Shown: piece after piece, positions 1 to 10,276 of the stretch | Layout: each line of letters starts with the position of its first letter | Position numbering within the stretch: position 1 is the first letter of the stretch | Translations under genes and position numbers: made by a program | Notes under the pieces: model-generated | Told to the model about the DNA's origin: nothing | The model's database searches: none | The model's input: the letters and a program-made list of their open reading frames with translations, nothing else | NCBI GenBank assembly: GCA_002102555.1 | Contig: MCFL01000316.1 | Span: 1-27,053 of the forward strand | DNA length: 27,053 nt | From: Catenaria anguillulae PL171 | Lineage: Eukaryota > Blastocladiomycota > Blastocladiomycetes > Blastocladiales > Catenariaceae | Direction: 5' to 3'

Positions 1-148
1 CAACTTGAAGTCTTCCGAGTCTGATCTGATCTACCACTTGCTTCTTCCGTCATGATCAAAGTTGTGCCCATCGTTCGTGATTGGTACTTTCGTCACAGAG
101 CCAGACCGACATGACGAATAATAGCATTTACACAGTGGAAATCATTCG

Positions 149-1931
149 ATGTTTAGCCAGATTCCATGCCAACATGTCCATCAATCATCCTCTACTCATC
201 CGCAGCAATCACAATTTGCCCACCGCCGTGCCTCCGTTGCCGGCACCACGCCACCCACGCCACCCGCAACCCGCCTGGCACGCCGCCACGCGCATCCTCA
301 ACCGCCAACCCCACCCAAGGCCCGACCTTCGTCTATGATCCTGCTCCGAGGGCACCACTCCCGGATCCCACCCTGCCTCGTCTTCCTCAACTCCTCCCCT
401 GGCCAGCAACACTTGCCGTCAATGTCAACGGCGGCAGCAAAAGCCCTGGCCTTGGGATGATTGGTGGCAGTCGCATGGCACGATCGGCGACTGCAAGTTC
501 CATTGGATCCACGGCATCTACTTCGCTCTTGGCTGCCGCAGCCGCTGCCTCTACGGTTCATCAGCGCAGGATGATACGTGTGCGTTCCGCTCTCTCTTCA
601 TGCCCACTCATCCATTCAACACCGATTGCTCAGTCTACCTGGCCACATTGGGGACTCGGCCATTACAGGTGGTGTCACGGTTCGCAAAACCAAACTCTTT
701 CTCCGCCGCCGCAAGACATTCACGGAGCGATTACACTCGAGTCCAACCGCCTGCAAACCCGGCTGCGCAAGGCATGTCCCCGTTTTTGCCTTCCTGCATC
801 CTCCGCTCCAACCGCGTGCGAATCCTTACTCACACGTGTCGGTCCCCAATCGCAGCTGCTTGACCTCGGCCGCAACACCATCACTGACCTCGCCCAATCA
901 AACTCGCAGAACAGCCATTGTCCCTTGGGAACCTGACACGCCCGTGCTTGCCTGCCGCCAATGCAACTCCACATTCTCGTTTTTCAATCGCAAACATCAT
1001 TCAGGCTGTGCGGCCGCGTTGTGTGCGGATCGTGCTCGGTCAAGGATGCATATGCGGAAACACTCTTGATCCGATTATGTGTTGCGTGCGTCGACACGCT
1101 AGGTGGTACGACACGTGGGGCAGACAAGGGGGAAAAGGGCGCTTTGGTCTTGGCGTACGAACAGTGGCGGGATTGAGGAGGGAGATTGAAGATGGGGTGC
1201 CAAAGTTGAAGGAGCTCATTTCCAAACTCGAGTCCGTTTTGCTTGGTCTTTCCCTTGCGTCCAACCAGGGATTGGTGTGCTGACGTGGCATTCTCCTCCT
1301 GAATTTCAGAGCGCTTGGAGCGTGCCATCAGACCATCCAATGGCTCGGCGGATACGCACGCTTGCCACAACTACAAGAAGGACCTCGATACCCACTTTGC
1401 AAGCATCACTCAGATCTGGTCCGTCCATTTTTGATGCAATCCATTTTCAACCATTTCGCTCACTCGTTCCGCCTCCCGCTTTCGACCCCCCCCCATTCAA
1501 CAGCCAGAAACTGTCCTTGTACAACCCACAATCCACGACCGAATCCAAACTCAAACTTGCCCTCGTCCGCGCCCACACCGACCTCGTGCAATCGCTCATG
1601 TCGACCGTCAACTCGGCCGCCGACTCGCTCTCCAGAAGCGCAAAGCGCACCACCCCAGCCACGTCATTGTCGGCAGCATCCACCGCGTCGTCGTCGTCGG
1701 CGCCTGGAGCGCCCGTCGCAGCCCACAGACACGGACACGGACACGGAAGAATATTTGCACACGCTGATTGAGCAGTACACGCAGCTCGAGTATTTTCTCA
1801 AAGAGGCGACCGAGCAGAGGCAGCTCGAGACGGTTAGGACGCTCAAGGTCATTTGGATGAGATTGTGGCCGAGGTTAGGAGGGTCGAGGTCAAGTTGTAT
1901 GGTGAGAGTCGGTTTCGCCCTGCGTAATTGA
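149..1931 (+). CDS. FYVE-domain, rabenosyn-5/Pep7(Vac1)-like Rab effector (frame disturbed)
   Basis: Pep7/Vac1/rabenosyn proteins bind PI3P on endosomes through a FYVE finger and bind Rab5-type GTPases. The FYVE domain is plain: IVPWEPDTPVLACRQC, then FSFFNRKHH, then RLCGRVVCGSC and IRLCVACVD (about 918-1100). Downstream helices (VPKLKELISKLESVL, NYKKDLDTHFASITQIC, KLSLYNPQ) match the rabenosyn middle region. A terminal EEYLHTLIEQYTQLEYFL helix at 1750-1800 followed by a NLDEIVAE-like stretch resembles the Rab-binding helix. Introns that restore phase lie at about 1102-1163, 1246-1309 and 1420-1500; one at about 1607-1721 is less sure. Two one-base discrepancies cannot be spliced away: between RKHH and RLCG (about 993), and in the last helix (about 1855). 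The first 40% changes frame more than once and I could not resolve it, including any N-terminal C2H2 finger. The start at 149 (MFSQIPC) is a guess. Either sequence errors or a recent pseudogene. Confidence 0.72.
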
Positions 1932-2468
1932 GGTCCGTCTGCAAGTGCAATCAATCCATGAGATGCAGTTTTTTTTGTTCAGCGCAGACGTATGCATGTG
2001 CTGCCGCTATCCTAACCGATCGATTACCTCTGATAACTTGCAAGCGGGTGCACTCCGCAAAGAACCACCACAATATGGCTAAATCACTGCAACCCCACTG
2101 CAGTTCGCGAAAAACAATCATAGGTTGGCTGGTTCCTTTCGGCCAGCGAGCATTCTCTGTCGCAATCGCTGCCTCACGCTCTCATTGCCCGGTCGAAGGA
2201 TGGACCAGGCAGCACCATATCCACAAGCCCGAAATCATATGTAGGTGAGGTCCTCCGGTTTTCTGCCACACAAATGACAGGCAATGGCGTTGCGTCAAAG
2301 GTGGCCGCGTGCAGTGCCGCTGAGAACATTGGCTGTCCTCGAGGTAATTATCTCCGCAATGACTTGGGAGAGTGATGAGCCCATAAATCAGTGTCCTGGT
2401 GAGATGGTTGAGTACATTCGGTTCGCGCATATATGGCTCTGCTCCTCAGCCAATCCAACGGTTTACAC
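1932..2468. other. Intergenic, tail-to-tail
   Basis: This stretch of 537 bases lies between the 3' ends of the rabenosyn-like gene (+) and the APC4-like gene (-). I see no conserved ORF, RNA gene or repeat in it. It should hold both 3' UTRs and polyadenylation sites, but I could not assign a clear signal. Confidence 0.5.
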
Positions 2469-5397
2469 CTACGTCCTCACCACCAACGTGTCTAGCCCAC
2501 GCACCACAACACTCCGGTCATCCGTTCCATCCAACCACGTCACCACTGACCCGGGATTGACGCCATTCCCTTGCTGCTGCAACATGTCTGCGAGCTGCGC
2601 CTCGTGGACTTGCATACCCTGTCGCTCTTCACCCACCCATTGGCATTCATCCCACAGTGGCATGTCGACAAACATTGGCGGAATCCACGGCAATGATTCC
2701 ACGGGGACACGGCAATAGGATGAACTCGGATCGGATTCGCTTCCCGTCGCGGTCGCCCTCGACGTGGTGGTCACAAACACTGTGGACCCGGCATGGTCGT
2801 TGATTTCGTTGTGACGGGAAAGCAAGCGAATGTCGCGCGTGATCGAATCGGCGGGCAATGTGGACGAGTTCGGCGGCGTGCTGATCAGGCGGGTAATGTG
2901 TGCGCCGTCCCAAGCGGATGTCGAGTCGGGTTGCAAAGCAATGAGATGAATGGCTGATCCAAGTTTACATGCTCAAGTGTCAGAGCGCAAACTGGGTCCA
3001 CGCATCAGTGAATGAAACCAAACGTACGATTGAGAAATGACCGAGAGGTAGCCGCAATGACAAGTTTGGAATCCACCTCCGACATGGCGCTCGAGATGCT
3101 TTCAAGATCATCCGCGCTCGACTCGAAGTGAAGCAGCGGGACCTGCGCCATGACTAGCAACTCGGACGTGGCTCGCCGTGTCACCTTTTCCATCTGCATC
3201 GCCGCGTGCTCCTCCCACCTCTTCTTGAGCAGCGCCACCACGTCCTTGGCCTTCATTGACTCAAGCAGCGCGCGTGCCGAATCCGACAAGTGCCGCATCC
3301 CGTTCAGCGGGCTTTCAGCCAACGACATTGGCCGCACAGGCGGATCCATGTCACGCCCGACAATCAGCTCCCAACCGGGATACTTTTCTTGCTCGACGCA
3401 CATTTTGACGACATGCGTTGCATCCTTGAATCGAGAAACCGTACCGCCAGACACGAGGTGGGCTTCCTTTGGCCTGATGTTGGCAAACAGCCACGCGGCA
3501 AATCCGGCACACTTTGAGCTCAGGGCACTTGCAGAGGGACCCGCGATCGAGGTGCGTGTGTTGAGTGCAACCAACACGTCTTGAAATGTGCACATGGGTG
3601 TGGATGGGAGAATACCAAGGTCGGGATCGATTTCTTCAAGAGCGATGCGGGTATCGAGGATGGACACTGGGAGGATGGCTGTGCTGGACCACTTGCGCAG
3701 CGCTTGTAAAAGCAAGTCGAGTTGCTGTTGCAAGTCGTGCAGGTGCTGCGCGAGGCGGCGACTCAACGGGTGCGTTTGGCGCGGTTGGCGCCAGCTGGCG
3801 AAAGCCTGTGAACAGCAGACGGCCAAGTGAGCAGAGACACGAAGAAGAAGAACAAGAAAAGCCAGGTCATGAAACATTGGCGAACCTGATTTTGGGGTGC
3901 GTCGGGGATGTCGGCGGCAGCCAGGACGTCCAACAGCGACTTGATGACAAACTCGCTCGGTATGCCTGTTGACAAGGCCACCAAGAGCTCCGCTGCGGCA
4001 ATCTGCCGGCCCGACAAGCACAATGAACCGGGTGTCCAATCTGAGAGCAGTTCCTCGGCTTTGTCATCACACGCCGCCAACAAGGGATCCAACAATACCG
4101 AGAAGCTCTCGGCAAATTGCTTGTACAACTCGGCCAAGGCCGAGCACGCGCTGCCCAGCTTGGTGAATGCCTCGTCAACCTCGGATCGGGCGCATTTCAT
4201 CGCAGTGTAGTCACCGACGAGAAATGACCGAGGGAGCTGAAGGGACTGGACGGAAAGCTCCCACATACACGGGTCAGTCGAGGATTCAATGGCAGCGTGC
4301 GCCGTGGCAGTGAGGAGGTAGAGCAGGTTGCGAGAGGGTGACCGAACAATATTGAGGATGCGAGTGCTCTGCTCATTTCAAAACAATTTTCAGAGTGAAG
4401 TCGGACCATATCGATTACAAGCAGAAGAGACAATTCCGCACCTCGCAGAAAATACGATGCTGCTGACTGTGCGACGAAGAGCCCAAAATGCTATTGCCGC
4501 TCGGATCACTATATGAAAACAAACGGGGTGAGCGAACGAGAATCGAGCTCAACACTATCACGATGGAGAAGAGACTGTTACCAGATTGTCATCTCGCCTG
4601 CATCGGAAACATGGATCGAAAGCAAGGGCATTGGCTTCGTTGCCGTCGTTGGAGGCAGATGAATGCTCCTTGCGCTCAGCGACTACATCGCAGGATAAGA
4701 AAGGCAGTGTGATGTGGTCAGCGAACGGGACAGTACAAGTAGTACAAGTTCGATCAGATGATCAGGCGTACTGGTTGCAGGAACCGTTCGGTGGCCACGG
4801 TAAAGCTGTCGGACGCGCCATTTGCATCGAACTTGGCGGTGGTCGGATTGATGCAGGCTTGTGATCGAGGCGGATACTCAAGGTACTCGGTAAAGCGTGA
4901 CTTGAAGGCTGAACTGATTGTGAATGTTGAAGCGCTGCAAGTGTGTATGGAGCAGCGAGTAATTGTGGTTGCTGTCGACAGGCTTGCTTTGGCGGTCGAG
5001 ACGGGGATGGTCGAGTGGGCAACGATCATCGTTTCTCCTGCCAATGGATGATATCACAATTCAGTACAAGCAATCTCGCGAGCATCGGCCCGACCAAAAG
5101 CAGATTCCTGTACGAACCAGACTTGTCCCATGTCAAGTCGTGCACAACCGACCTCTCCGGTAACCTCAGCGACCATAGCACGTGCCATGATGTGCTTGTG
5201 GGCTGCAGCAGTTGGACCTCGGCGTCAAACTGCGCATCGGTGTTTTGCTCGGAACTGAGGGTCAGGACGATAGCGAGGGCAGTGCCTCGCGGTTGAAGGC
5301 GTGCGATCCGTGGACTTGGAACTGGTCCTTTTGAGACGGGTCGGTATGGCGGGAGGCTTGCCACGGCGGCGGTCGGGTCGAGTCCGCGAGTCATCAT
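2469..5397 (-). CDS. Anaphase-promoting complex subunit 4-like protein (seven exons)
   Basis: APC4 is a scaffold subunit of the APC/C ubiquitin ligase: an N-terminal WD40 propeller followed by a long helical domain. Exons: 5397-5118, 5037-4772, 4682-4582, 4508-4442, 4368-3886, 3805-3028, 2953-2469. All phases close, giving 819 aa with no stop; human APC4 is about 808 aa. Propeller-like residues include TALAIVL, EVQLLQP and VLWSLRLPERSVVHDLTWDKSG, here split as VLWSLRLP / SVVHDLTWDKSG. The helical part carries AAELLVALSTGIPSEFV, like the TG-x-x-S-x-x-LK segment, RRLAQHLHDLQQQLDLLL, and FAAWLFANIRP, like the family's F-x-x-F-x-x-WL motif. The C-terminal SARALLESM / VVALLKKRWEEH helices fit the same order. 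Introns are 73-89 nt with canonical ends. The start is the first in-frame ATG pair. The alternative is Mediator Med16, which also joins WD40 and helices; the second half fits APC4 better. Identification is from memory of the family, without a search. Confidence 0.62.
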
Positions 5398-5448
5398 GAA
5401 TGCCCATCCAAGTGATTTCAAATGGCATGCATGAGAGTTTTCATTGAG
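4922..5448 (-). repeat. Source copy of a segmental duplication (APC4 5' end)
   Basis: This segment covers about 50 bases upstream of the APC4-like start, exon 1, intron 1 and most of exon 2. It recurs in the same orientation at 10277-10767. Shared landmarks on the + strand include GAATGTTGAAGC/GAATGTGGAAGC at one edge and GGCATGCATGAG..TTTTCATTGAG at the other. Confidence 0.85.
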
Positions 5449-6468
5449 TATTTCTTATTTCTCCAGGCAATCAGACATTTTGAAGACGTCGTCATGAACG
5501 GCCCCGTGGTCGCGTGAACCCTTACCGTAGTCATGTTATCCCACGCGAGACAAGACGATCGCAGTGTGCATGATGCTATTGATGATGGAATGATGTTCTG
5601 GCATAAACCATGTACATATGAATTGATCTTCGCGCACACTGCCAGTTGGTTTGCTGTCAGTCCTTTCCAGACGATTATCCACTCGAGGCAGACTCATCTT
5701 TCAATCGCCTCTCGCATGCCAACCGTCTTCGACCACCTCCTCCTCCACTACACAACACACTCGTTGCTGACCTCTGTCTGTTACCACACAACCATGCGCG
5801 TGTCCCACTTCCCACGCACGTATGTATGTGCGAAGGACAGCAAATGGAATACGGATGTCCCTCATGCGCCAAAACGGTGCTGAGTGTTGGATCCCAACGC
5901 GCGAACCGAAGATTGTTGTGCTGCTTACTTTCATGGATGTAAACTGCAAGCTCATTCCGGTAGAGTGCTTGAGTGGATGCTGCTGTAGCTGTAAACGGGA
6001 ACGTGAGTGCATTTGCAGAATGCAGAGTCACCCCTTGAGCGACATGACATGACATGACATGACTGTACCCTTTGAAATCCCTCTGAATTCTCCAGCTCGG
6101 CATCCACGTCCGCCCGAAAAGTTTTCCTCATTCTGACTGTCCTTGTCAATAGTAGATTGTGCACGGAACGTATGCATTGCTACAGCACGAGAATTCCGAT
6201 TCTCGATTCGAAAAATGGGTGAGTAGATGAAATCGTAATCCGACTACGATTCGTTTTTCCTTTTCTTTTTTTCTTCTTTTACTTCCAAGTGGGAAAGCAA
6301 AGTCAAGTGAACTGCACTGCATCGAGATGAGACCCAATGACAAAATGCAACTTGAACGAGTTTCAGGGATATGTACAGACGGTGACGAGTATAGCTCGAA
6401 GGCAAAATCAGAATCAACAGAAGATGATGAACTTGATTGGAGAGAAGATGAGCGACCGGAGGCACATA
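5398..6468. other. Intergenic: APC4 promoter side and RhoGAP A 3' side
   Basis: This stretch of 1.07 kb lies between the APC4-like start and the RhoGAP A stop codon, both on the minus strand. ORFs up to 142 codons occur here, but none shows a recognisable domain or phased exon partners. A pentanucleotide repeat at 6041-6063 is the only obvious structure. A pyrimidine-rich tract lies near 6250-6290. Confidence 0.5.
6041..6063 (+). repeat. Pentanucleotide tandem repeat (GACAT)x4
   Basis: Four perfect GACAT units followed by a partial GAC, in intergenic DNA. Confidence 0.95.
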
Positions 6469-7699
6469 TTAGGATACTGGGAGAAACCACCAGGTAATGT
6501 CCTTTTCGGCAAAGATGACAGTGAGTGCAAGAATGGCCCTAAATCCAATCATCACGAGGCCGCATGTGTCAGGACAGTGGTCGCCTCAACATGGAATTGC
6601 CGCCGGCAAGCTTTGGAATATACCAGTCATATGCATCTATCGAGGAGACTTGGCCAAAGGCAAACATGGAGGGGGCGAGCATTTTGGCAAGGTTTTCACC
6701 ATCCATCGAGTTACAATTTGCCTTGGCAATGACTCCTTGAACAACATGAAGAATGCAGGCGAGCACCGATAGGCGATGCAGGTCGAGACATTGCAGCATG
6801 CATCGGAGCGCATTCTTAAAAAGCTGCTGATTGGCTGTGCAGAGGTCAGCGGCATATTGGTCCATAAGCGCTGTTGGAACAGCACCGTTGCGCGCTGATG
6901 AATGAATGACACATCAGAGAGAGGATGGCAGGGCAAAATCCGAACCATGAATTGCCCGAGAGCAAGCCGTTGGCACCAACCGATCCTCGTCACTGTGGCT
7001 ACTCATCCAACGCTTGAGCAGCACGGCGAAATCCAGTGGCGACAAGTTGGGAATCGCGCCATACTCGGGCACATTGTTGTTGTTGTTGTTGTTGTTGCGT
7101 TCGATCCAATCAAACCATCTATTCATGGCTGCTGCGTCATTTGCGGCTGCCAGTCGAAAGATCCCATGCGATTCAAGCGCTTGCTTGTTGAGTAACATGC
7201 GCATGATGGCATTGAGGTACCTTGGCAGCTTCACAACGGGGGCGAGCAGAGTGGGCAAATACTCGCAAGCCTCGAGCTGACCTCGGGCCTCGTGGAAGAG
7301 CTCTGTGGCGGATTTGCACCAGAGTTGAGGTGCGCACATATTGCCGGCATGGTGGGAATCGGATTGAGTCTCGGTTCCACGACCCGTCAGCGCATGCCAG
7401 TACTTGACGATGTCCGACGTGCCGCGTGCATTTGCATTGACCGGATTGCGACTTGGTGGCTGAATCTTCATGGCATGCAGTTTGGTGCGGGCCGCAGTAT
7501 GCAGTTTGTATTGGATCTGGTCTGGCGAATCACCGCACAATTGAGCGACATCGTAGATGTGAAACACTGTTGGATACTCGATTGTGAGTTGTGACCCGAC
7601 ATGTTGGCCGCCTTGGACGAGTTCCTGGTCAATGATTTCTGCCCCTGAGTCGCCTCGATGAAGCAGCGCTTCCAGGACAGGTATGCGAGGGTGAGGCAT
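6469..7699 (-). CDS. RhoGAP-like protein A (three exons)
   Basis: RhoGAPs speed GTP hydrolysis by Rho-family GTPases through an arginine finger. Exons 7699-6946, 6870-6624 and 6538-6469 close in phase and give 356 aa. The GAP signature is HGIFRLAA, with the candidate finger at Arg182, then FAVLLKRWM and the late helix ALRCMLQCLDL plus GENLAKMLAPSMF, which corresponds to the usual N-x-x-NLA-x-x-x-P-x-L helix. The N-terminal half has no domain I know, but YPTVFHIYD (residues 42-50), KLHTAAR and PPSRNP recur in RhoGAP B at 13.4 kb, so the two genes are paralogues. Both introns (75 and 85 nt) fall at the same codons and phases as in gene B. Odd points: a run of eight asparagines inside the GAP domain, and a C-terminus ending at FLPVS, shorter than in B. 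The start ATG at 7699 is the first one that fits the homologous region; ORF continues upstream without an obvious need for it. Confidence 0.78.
7074..7097 (+). repeat. Trinucleotide microsatellite (TTG)x8, coding
   Basis: On the minus strand it reads as eight AAC codons and encodes the Asn run in RhoGAP A, in the loop between the arginine-finger helix and the LLKRW helix. Confidence 0.95.
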
Positions 7700-8285
7700 G
7701 ATGCGAATGCGAGTCACAAGGAGGAAGTTGACAGCAAAGACGAGCTGTGGGGAAACGCTCACGACTGCGCTGGGTCCTATCCGCATTGGGGTTGGAGTTG
7801 CATGAGGGCAAGGTGCACCGGTGGTGCAATTGTGTGATGCAAGTTGCAGTGGTGGACTACTCCATAGCGTACAGAAGAGTAGATATGATATAGCCAATCC
7901 AGTCTACCCACAACTCACGAACAGAATGTTTAACCTCCTTACATATACAATACTACCTGCTTCCGGATGCCAATCATGATGATGCTAAGGTTGCCCGTAT
8001 CTGCCACCTGTACCCAAATGCTTCGTATGGACCAGCTGCATCCAAATCGTCCGACAATGACTTTTCGACAAGTTGGTCGTGCTCTGCGCTGGCAAAATCA
8101 CTCTGCACGCGTGTCTGTCCTTGTACCTGCACACGCAAACCGCTGCAGGTGCTCGCTTGTCGCCCTCAGGATCCTCATGCACACCAGCGGCGGCCTGAGA
8201 ACGCGGCGCGGACTCGGCTCTACTTTGTCGTGCGGCAACGCCAATTCATTGATTCTCGGTTTATCAGCTTGAGTCGCACTGGACG
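7700..8285. other. Intergenic, upstream of RhoGAP A
   Basis: This region of 586 bases lies upstream of the chosen RhoGAP A start. The minus-strand frame stays open to about 7897, so a longer N-terminus is possible, but no similarity to gene B supports it. Beyond that only short ORFs with no recognisable content are seen. Confidence 0.45.
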
Positions 8286-9155
8286 TCATGCGGTCCGACT
8301 CCATCGTCTCAGAAAGCCCTGATGAATTAGCCGGTTGCCCATGGAAGACGCTTCCGTTGTTTCACGCAGCATCCCCAGCCAGACCAAGAGTGCGAGCAAG
8401 GCCTGATCCTGGACAAAGCAGGCCACTGAGAGAGGCAGAAATAGCAAGAGCATCATGCCGGCAAACACGCACAGATAAAGTGAAAGACTGTGCACGAAAC
8501 CATGGCACGACGCAAAAGGAGGGACAAAAAGTGGGGAGCGATGTTGGCGATGAGAATGAATAAGGGCATCAAAGACCCAACTGCGCACAAAACCATAGGG
8601 GCCACTGTGGGATGCGACCAAAACGTGGGAAGGACGGAATTGAATCAACGTCCCTTGCACGCCCAATATGTTGTGATGTTTGTGTGCCGCAGCTCTAATC
8701 AAAGTCGACAGAACAAAATGCATGAAACCATAGGGGCCCCCAGCCGTCCATTGAAGGAACGGGGTCTGACACACATGACACATTGGGTGGATGCTTAACA
8801 CATGGAACCGTCCAGGATGCCCGTAGTGAACAAGTTGAACAGTCGGCTTCTGACCCTGGTGATATTCCATGGCTCCGCACCCACCACCTATTAGCAGTAA
8901 ATAGGCGGGACGACAAATGTGCGTGGGACCACTGAGCTGGGGAGCCGAAACGTGGGAAGGACAGACATCCTTTGCACGACCGATATGTTGTGATGTTTGC
9001 ATGCGATTCTGCTGGGCACTGGTCAGAGTAAACTGTCGTCTCCGTCGAATACCGAATTGGAAACAGGAAAAAAGAAATGTGACAAAAAAGAAGACTGCTT
9101 CAAGTATTTCTAAAAACCACAAACCCGCTGCAGAGTATACATTGCCCACGAGCAT
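8286..9155 (-). CDS. Unrecognised ORF, possible membrane protein
   Basis: An uninterrupted 289-codon reading frame from the ATG at 9155 (the frame is open to 9233). I recognise no family. It has hydrophobic stretches that could span a membrane: LWFLEILEAVFFFVTFLF near the start, and MMLLLFLPLSVACFV and ALLALLVWLGML near the end. Such a long open frame is unlikely by chance at this base composition. Against a real gene: the middle is made of two diverged copies of one DNA segment (8598-8688 and 8924-9005) whose first halves are read in different frames, which argues that the repeat arose as DNA and not as a protein repeat. No splice partner was found. Treat as a low-confidence candidate. Confidence 0.28.
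   Translation of the reverse strand: MLVGNVYSAAGLWFLEILEAVFFFVTFLFSCFQFGIRRRRQFTLTSAQQNRMQTSQHIGRAKDVCPSHVSAPQLSGPTHICRPAYLLLIGGGCGAMEYHQGQKPTVQLVHYGHPGRFHVLSIHPMCHVCQTPFLQWTAGGPYGFMHFVLSTLIRAAAHKHHNILGVQGTLIQFRPSHVLVASHSGPYGFVRSWVFDALIHSHRQHRSPLFVPPFASCHGFVHSLSLYLCVFAGMMLLLFLPLSVACFVQDQALLALLVWLGMLRETTEASSMGNRLIHQGFLRRWSRTA
8598..8688. repeat. Diverged direct repeat, copy 1
   Basis: Shares with 8924-9005, in the same order, a CCACTG-like block, AAACGTGGGAAGGAC, CTTTGCACG/CCTTGCACG and ATATGTTGTGATGTTTG. It carries about 12 extra bases after the second block. A flanking motif ACCATAGGGGCC also occurs twice, at about 8592 and 8728. Confidence 0.8.
8924..9005. repeat. Diverged direct repeat, copy 2
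   Basis: Second copy of the segment at 8598-8688. Blocks AAACGTGGGAAGGAC and ATATGTTGTGATGTTTG are identical between the two copies. Confidence 0.8.
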
Positions 9156-9488
9156 TTGGTTAAGCGAGCTGAGGGGGGATGGGGGCGGCAACTGGCTTTT
9201 GTAATCCTCGCCAGTGCCGACCGATGCATTCAACGATTGCCAAGCAGAAGGTTATCTTCCATCCTTTTGGTGCACGGATCCCTATCTTGGAAATGGGAGT
9301 CAAGGTCAGATGGTTGGTTTGGTTGGTGAACGCCCGTGTTCGCAGCCTGAGTACATTTTATACATCGCGACCTCTGTTGACTGACGCGTGGACACTGTGA
9401 CTGACGACTCAACAGTTCATGGCATGGACGCACCATAGGACGCTCAACTGTGCTGCGATTGAAACGTCAAGCAATAACAAGGAAACAG

Positions 9489-10268
9489 ATGTATTCATCC
9501 AAAAGACTTGATGCAAACATGACTTCTCCCACCATCCAAACGTGCACGCCGCCTTTGACAACCACGGGGTCGACCAACTTGCCAGATGTCGATGCTGCCT
9601 CAGATGCCGATGGTCCTACTCAAACTGAATGTGGGACTCCGAATGCCGCATCAGCGCTCATGCCCATAGCACATGGCGCGCAAGATCCGTTTCGCATTAC
9701 TCTGGAGATGGTATCTATCCACTGGGGGAAATGCATAAGTTTGCATGCCTGCGGATGTCGAACATTTCACCTCGACAACGGCCATCATGTCCAGATTCAA
9801 GAGGACGGAAAGCGCATTCAGAACCATGCCATCAATGAGCAACTTGAGGAAATGCTCGATGATGACCTTGTTTGCATCGAAGATGTCCTCTCACGCCGGC
9901 TCAGCGATCCAGCGGCCCAGCTTCTGATTACCGAGCAGCATGTCGATTTGATACTTCCAGCGGAGTCTTTCAAGCCGGGCCAAACTCATCCGTTCTATTT
10001 GTATCTCCCGCCATTCGTGTATCTTCTGTCGCGAACTCAAAGTGAACGACACAATGCAATCTGTGGCCGTCAAGTTTAGTTGCCTTTTCGGCGACCGACG
10101 CTTTTGCCAAGTGCATGGCGAAACGATGATACATGGGTTGACTGTTATGTACTCACTGAGGCAAAAGGACTCGCCAGTCAAAAACTCGGGGCGAATCACC
10201 CGGGTGCGAAGAAGTGTCAAGGGTGGCTTTGGTCCGTTCTACAAAATGATTCATTGCCTTTCTCTTGA
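9489..10268 (+). CDS. Unrecognised protein, possibly two exons
   Basis: A 197-codon open frame starts at the ATG at 9489 and stops at 10077-10079. I do not recognise it. The C-terminal half looks protein-like, for example QLEEMLDDDLVCIEDVLSRR and AAQLLITEQHVDLILP. The stop is formed by TTTAG at 10075-10079, which is also a possible 3' splice site. A 63-nt intron at 10017-10079, from a GTGTAT donor and phase 0, would join the same frame to NDDTWVDCYVLTEAKGL and end at 10268, giving 238 aa. That splice is an inference. An alternative donor at 10001 leads to a quick stop. The gene ends about 10 bases before the APC4 duplicate (10277), so its 3' end may have been altered by that duplication. Confidence 0.42.
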
Positions 10269-10276
10269 TGACCTTT

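Noticed and set aside
2469-5397. Mediator subunit Med16 (Sin4) for the WD40/helical gene
   Set aside because: The LTWDKSG segment and LRKW region resemble Med16, but the order and motifs of the helical half (TG-x-x-S, F-x-x-WL, KKRW) and the 819-aa length fit APC4 better. Not excluded.
5675-6103. 142-codon minus-strand ORF between APC4 and RhoGAP A
   Set aside because: No motif, no splice partner, overlaps the GACAT repeat and equally open frames on the other strand.
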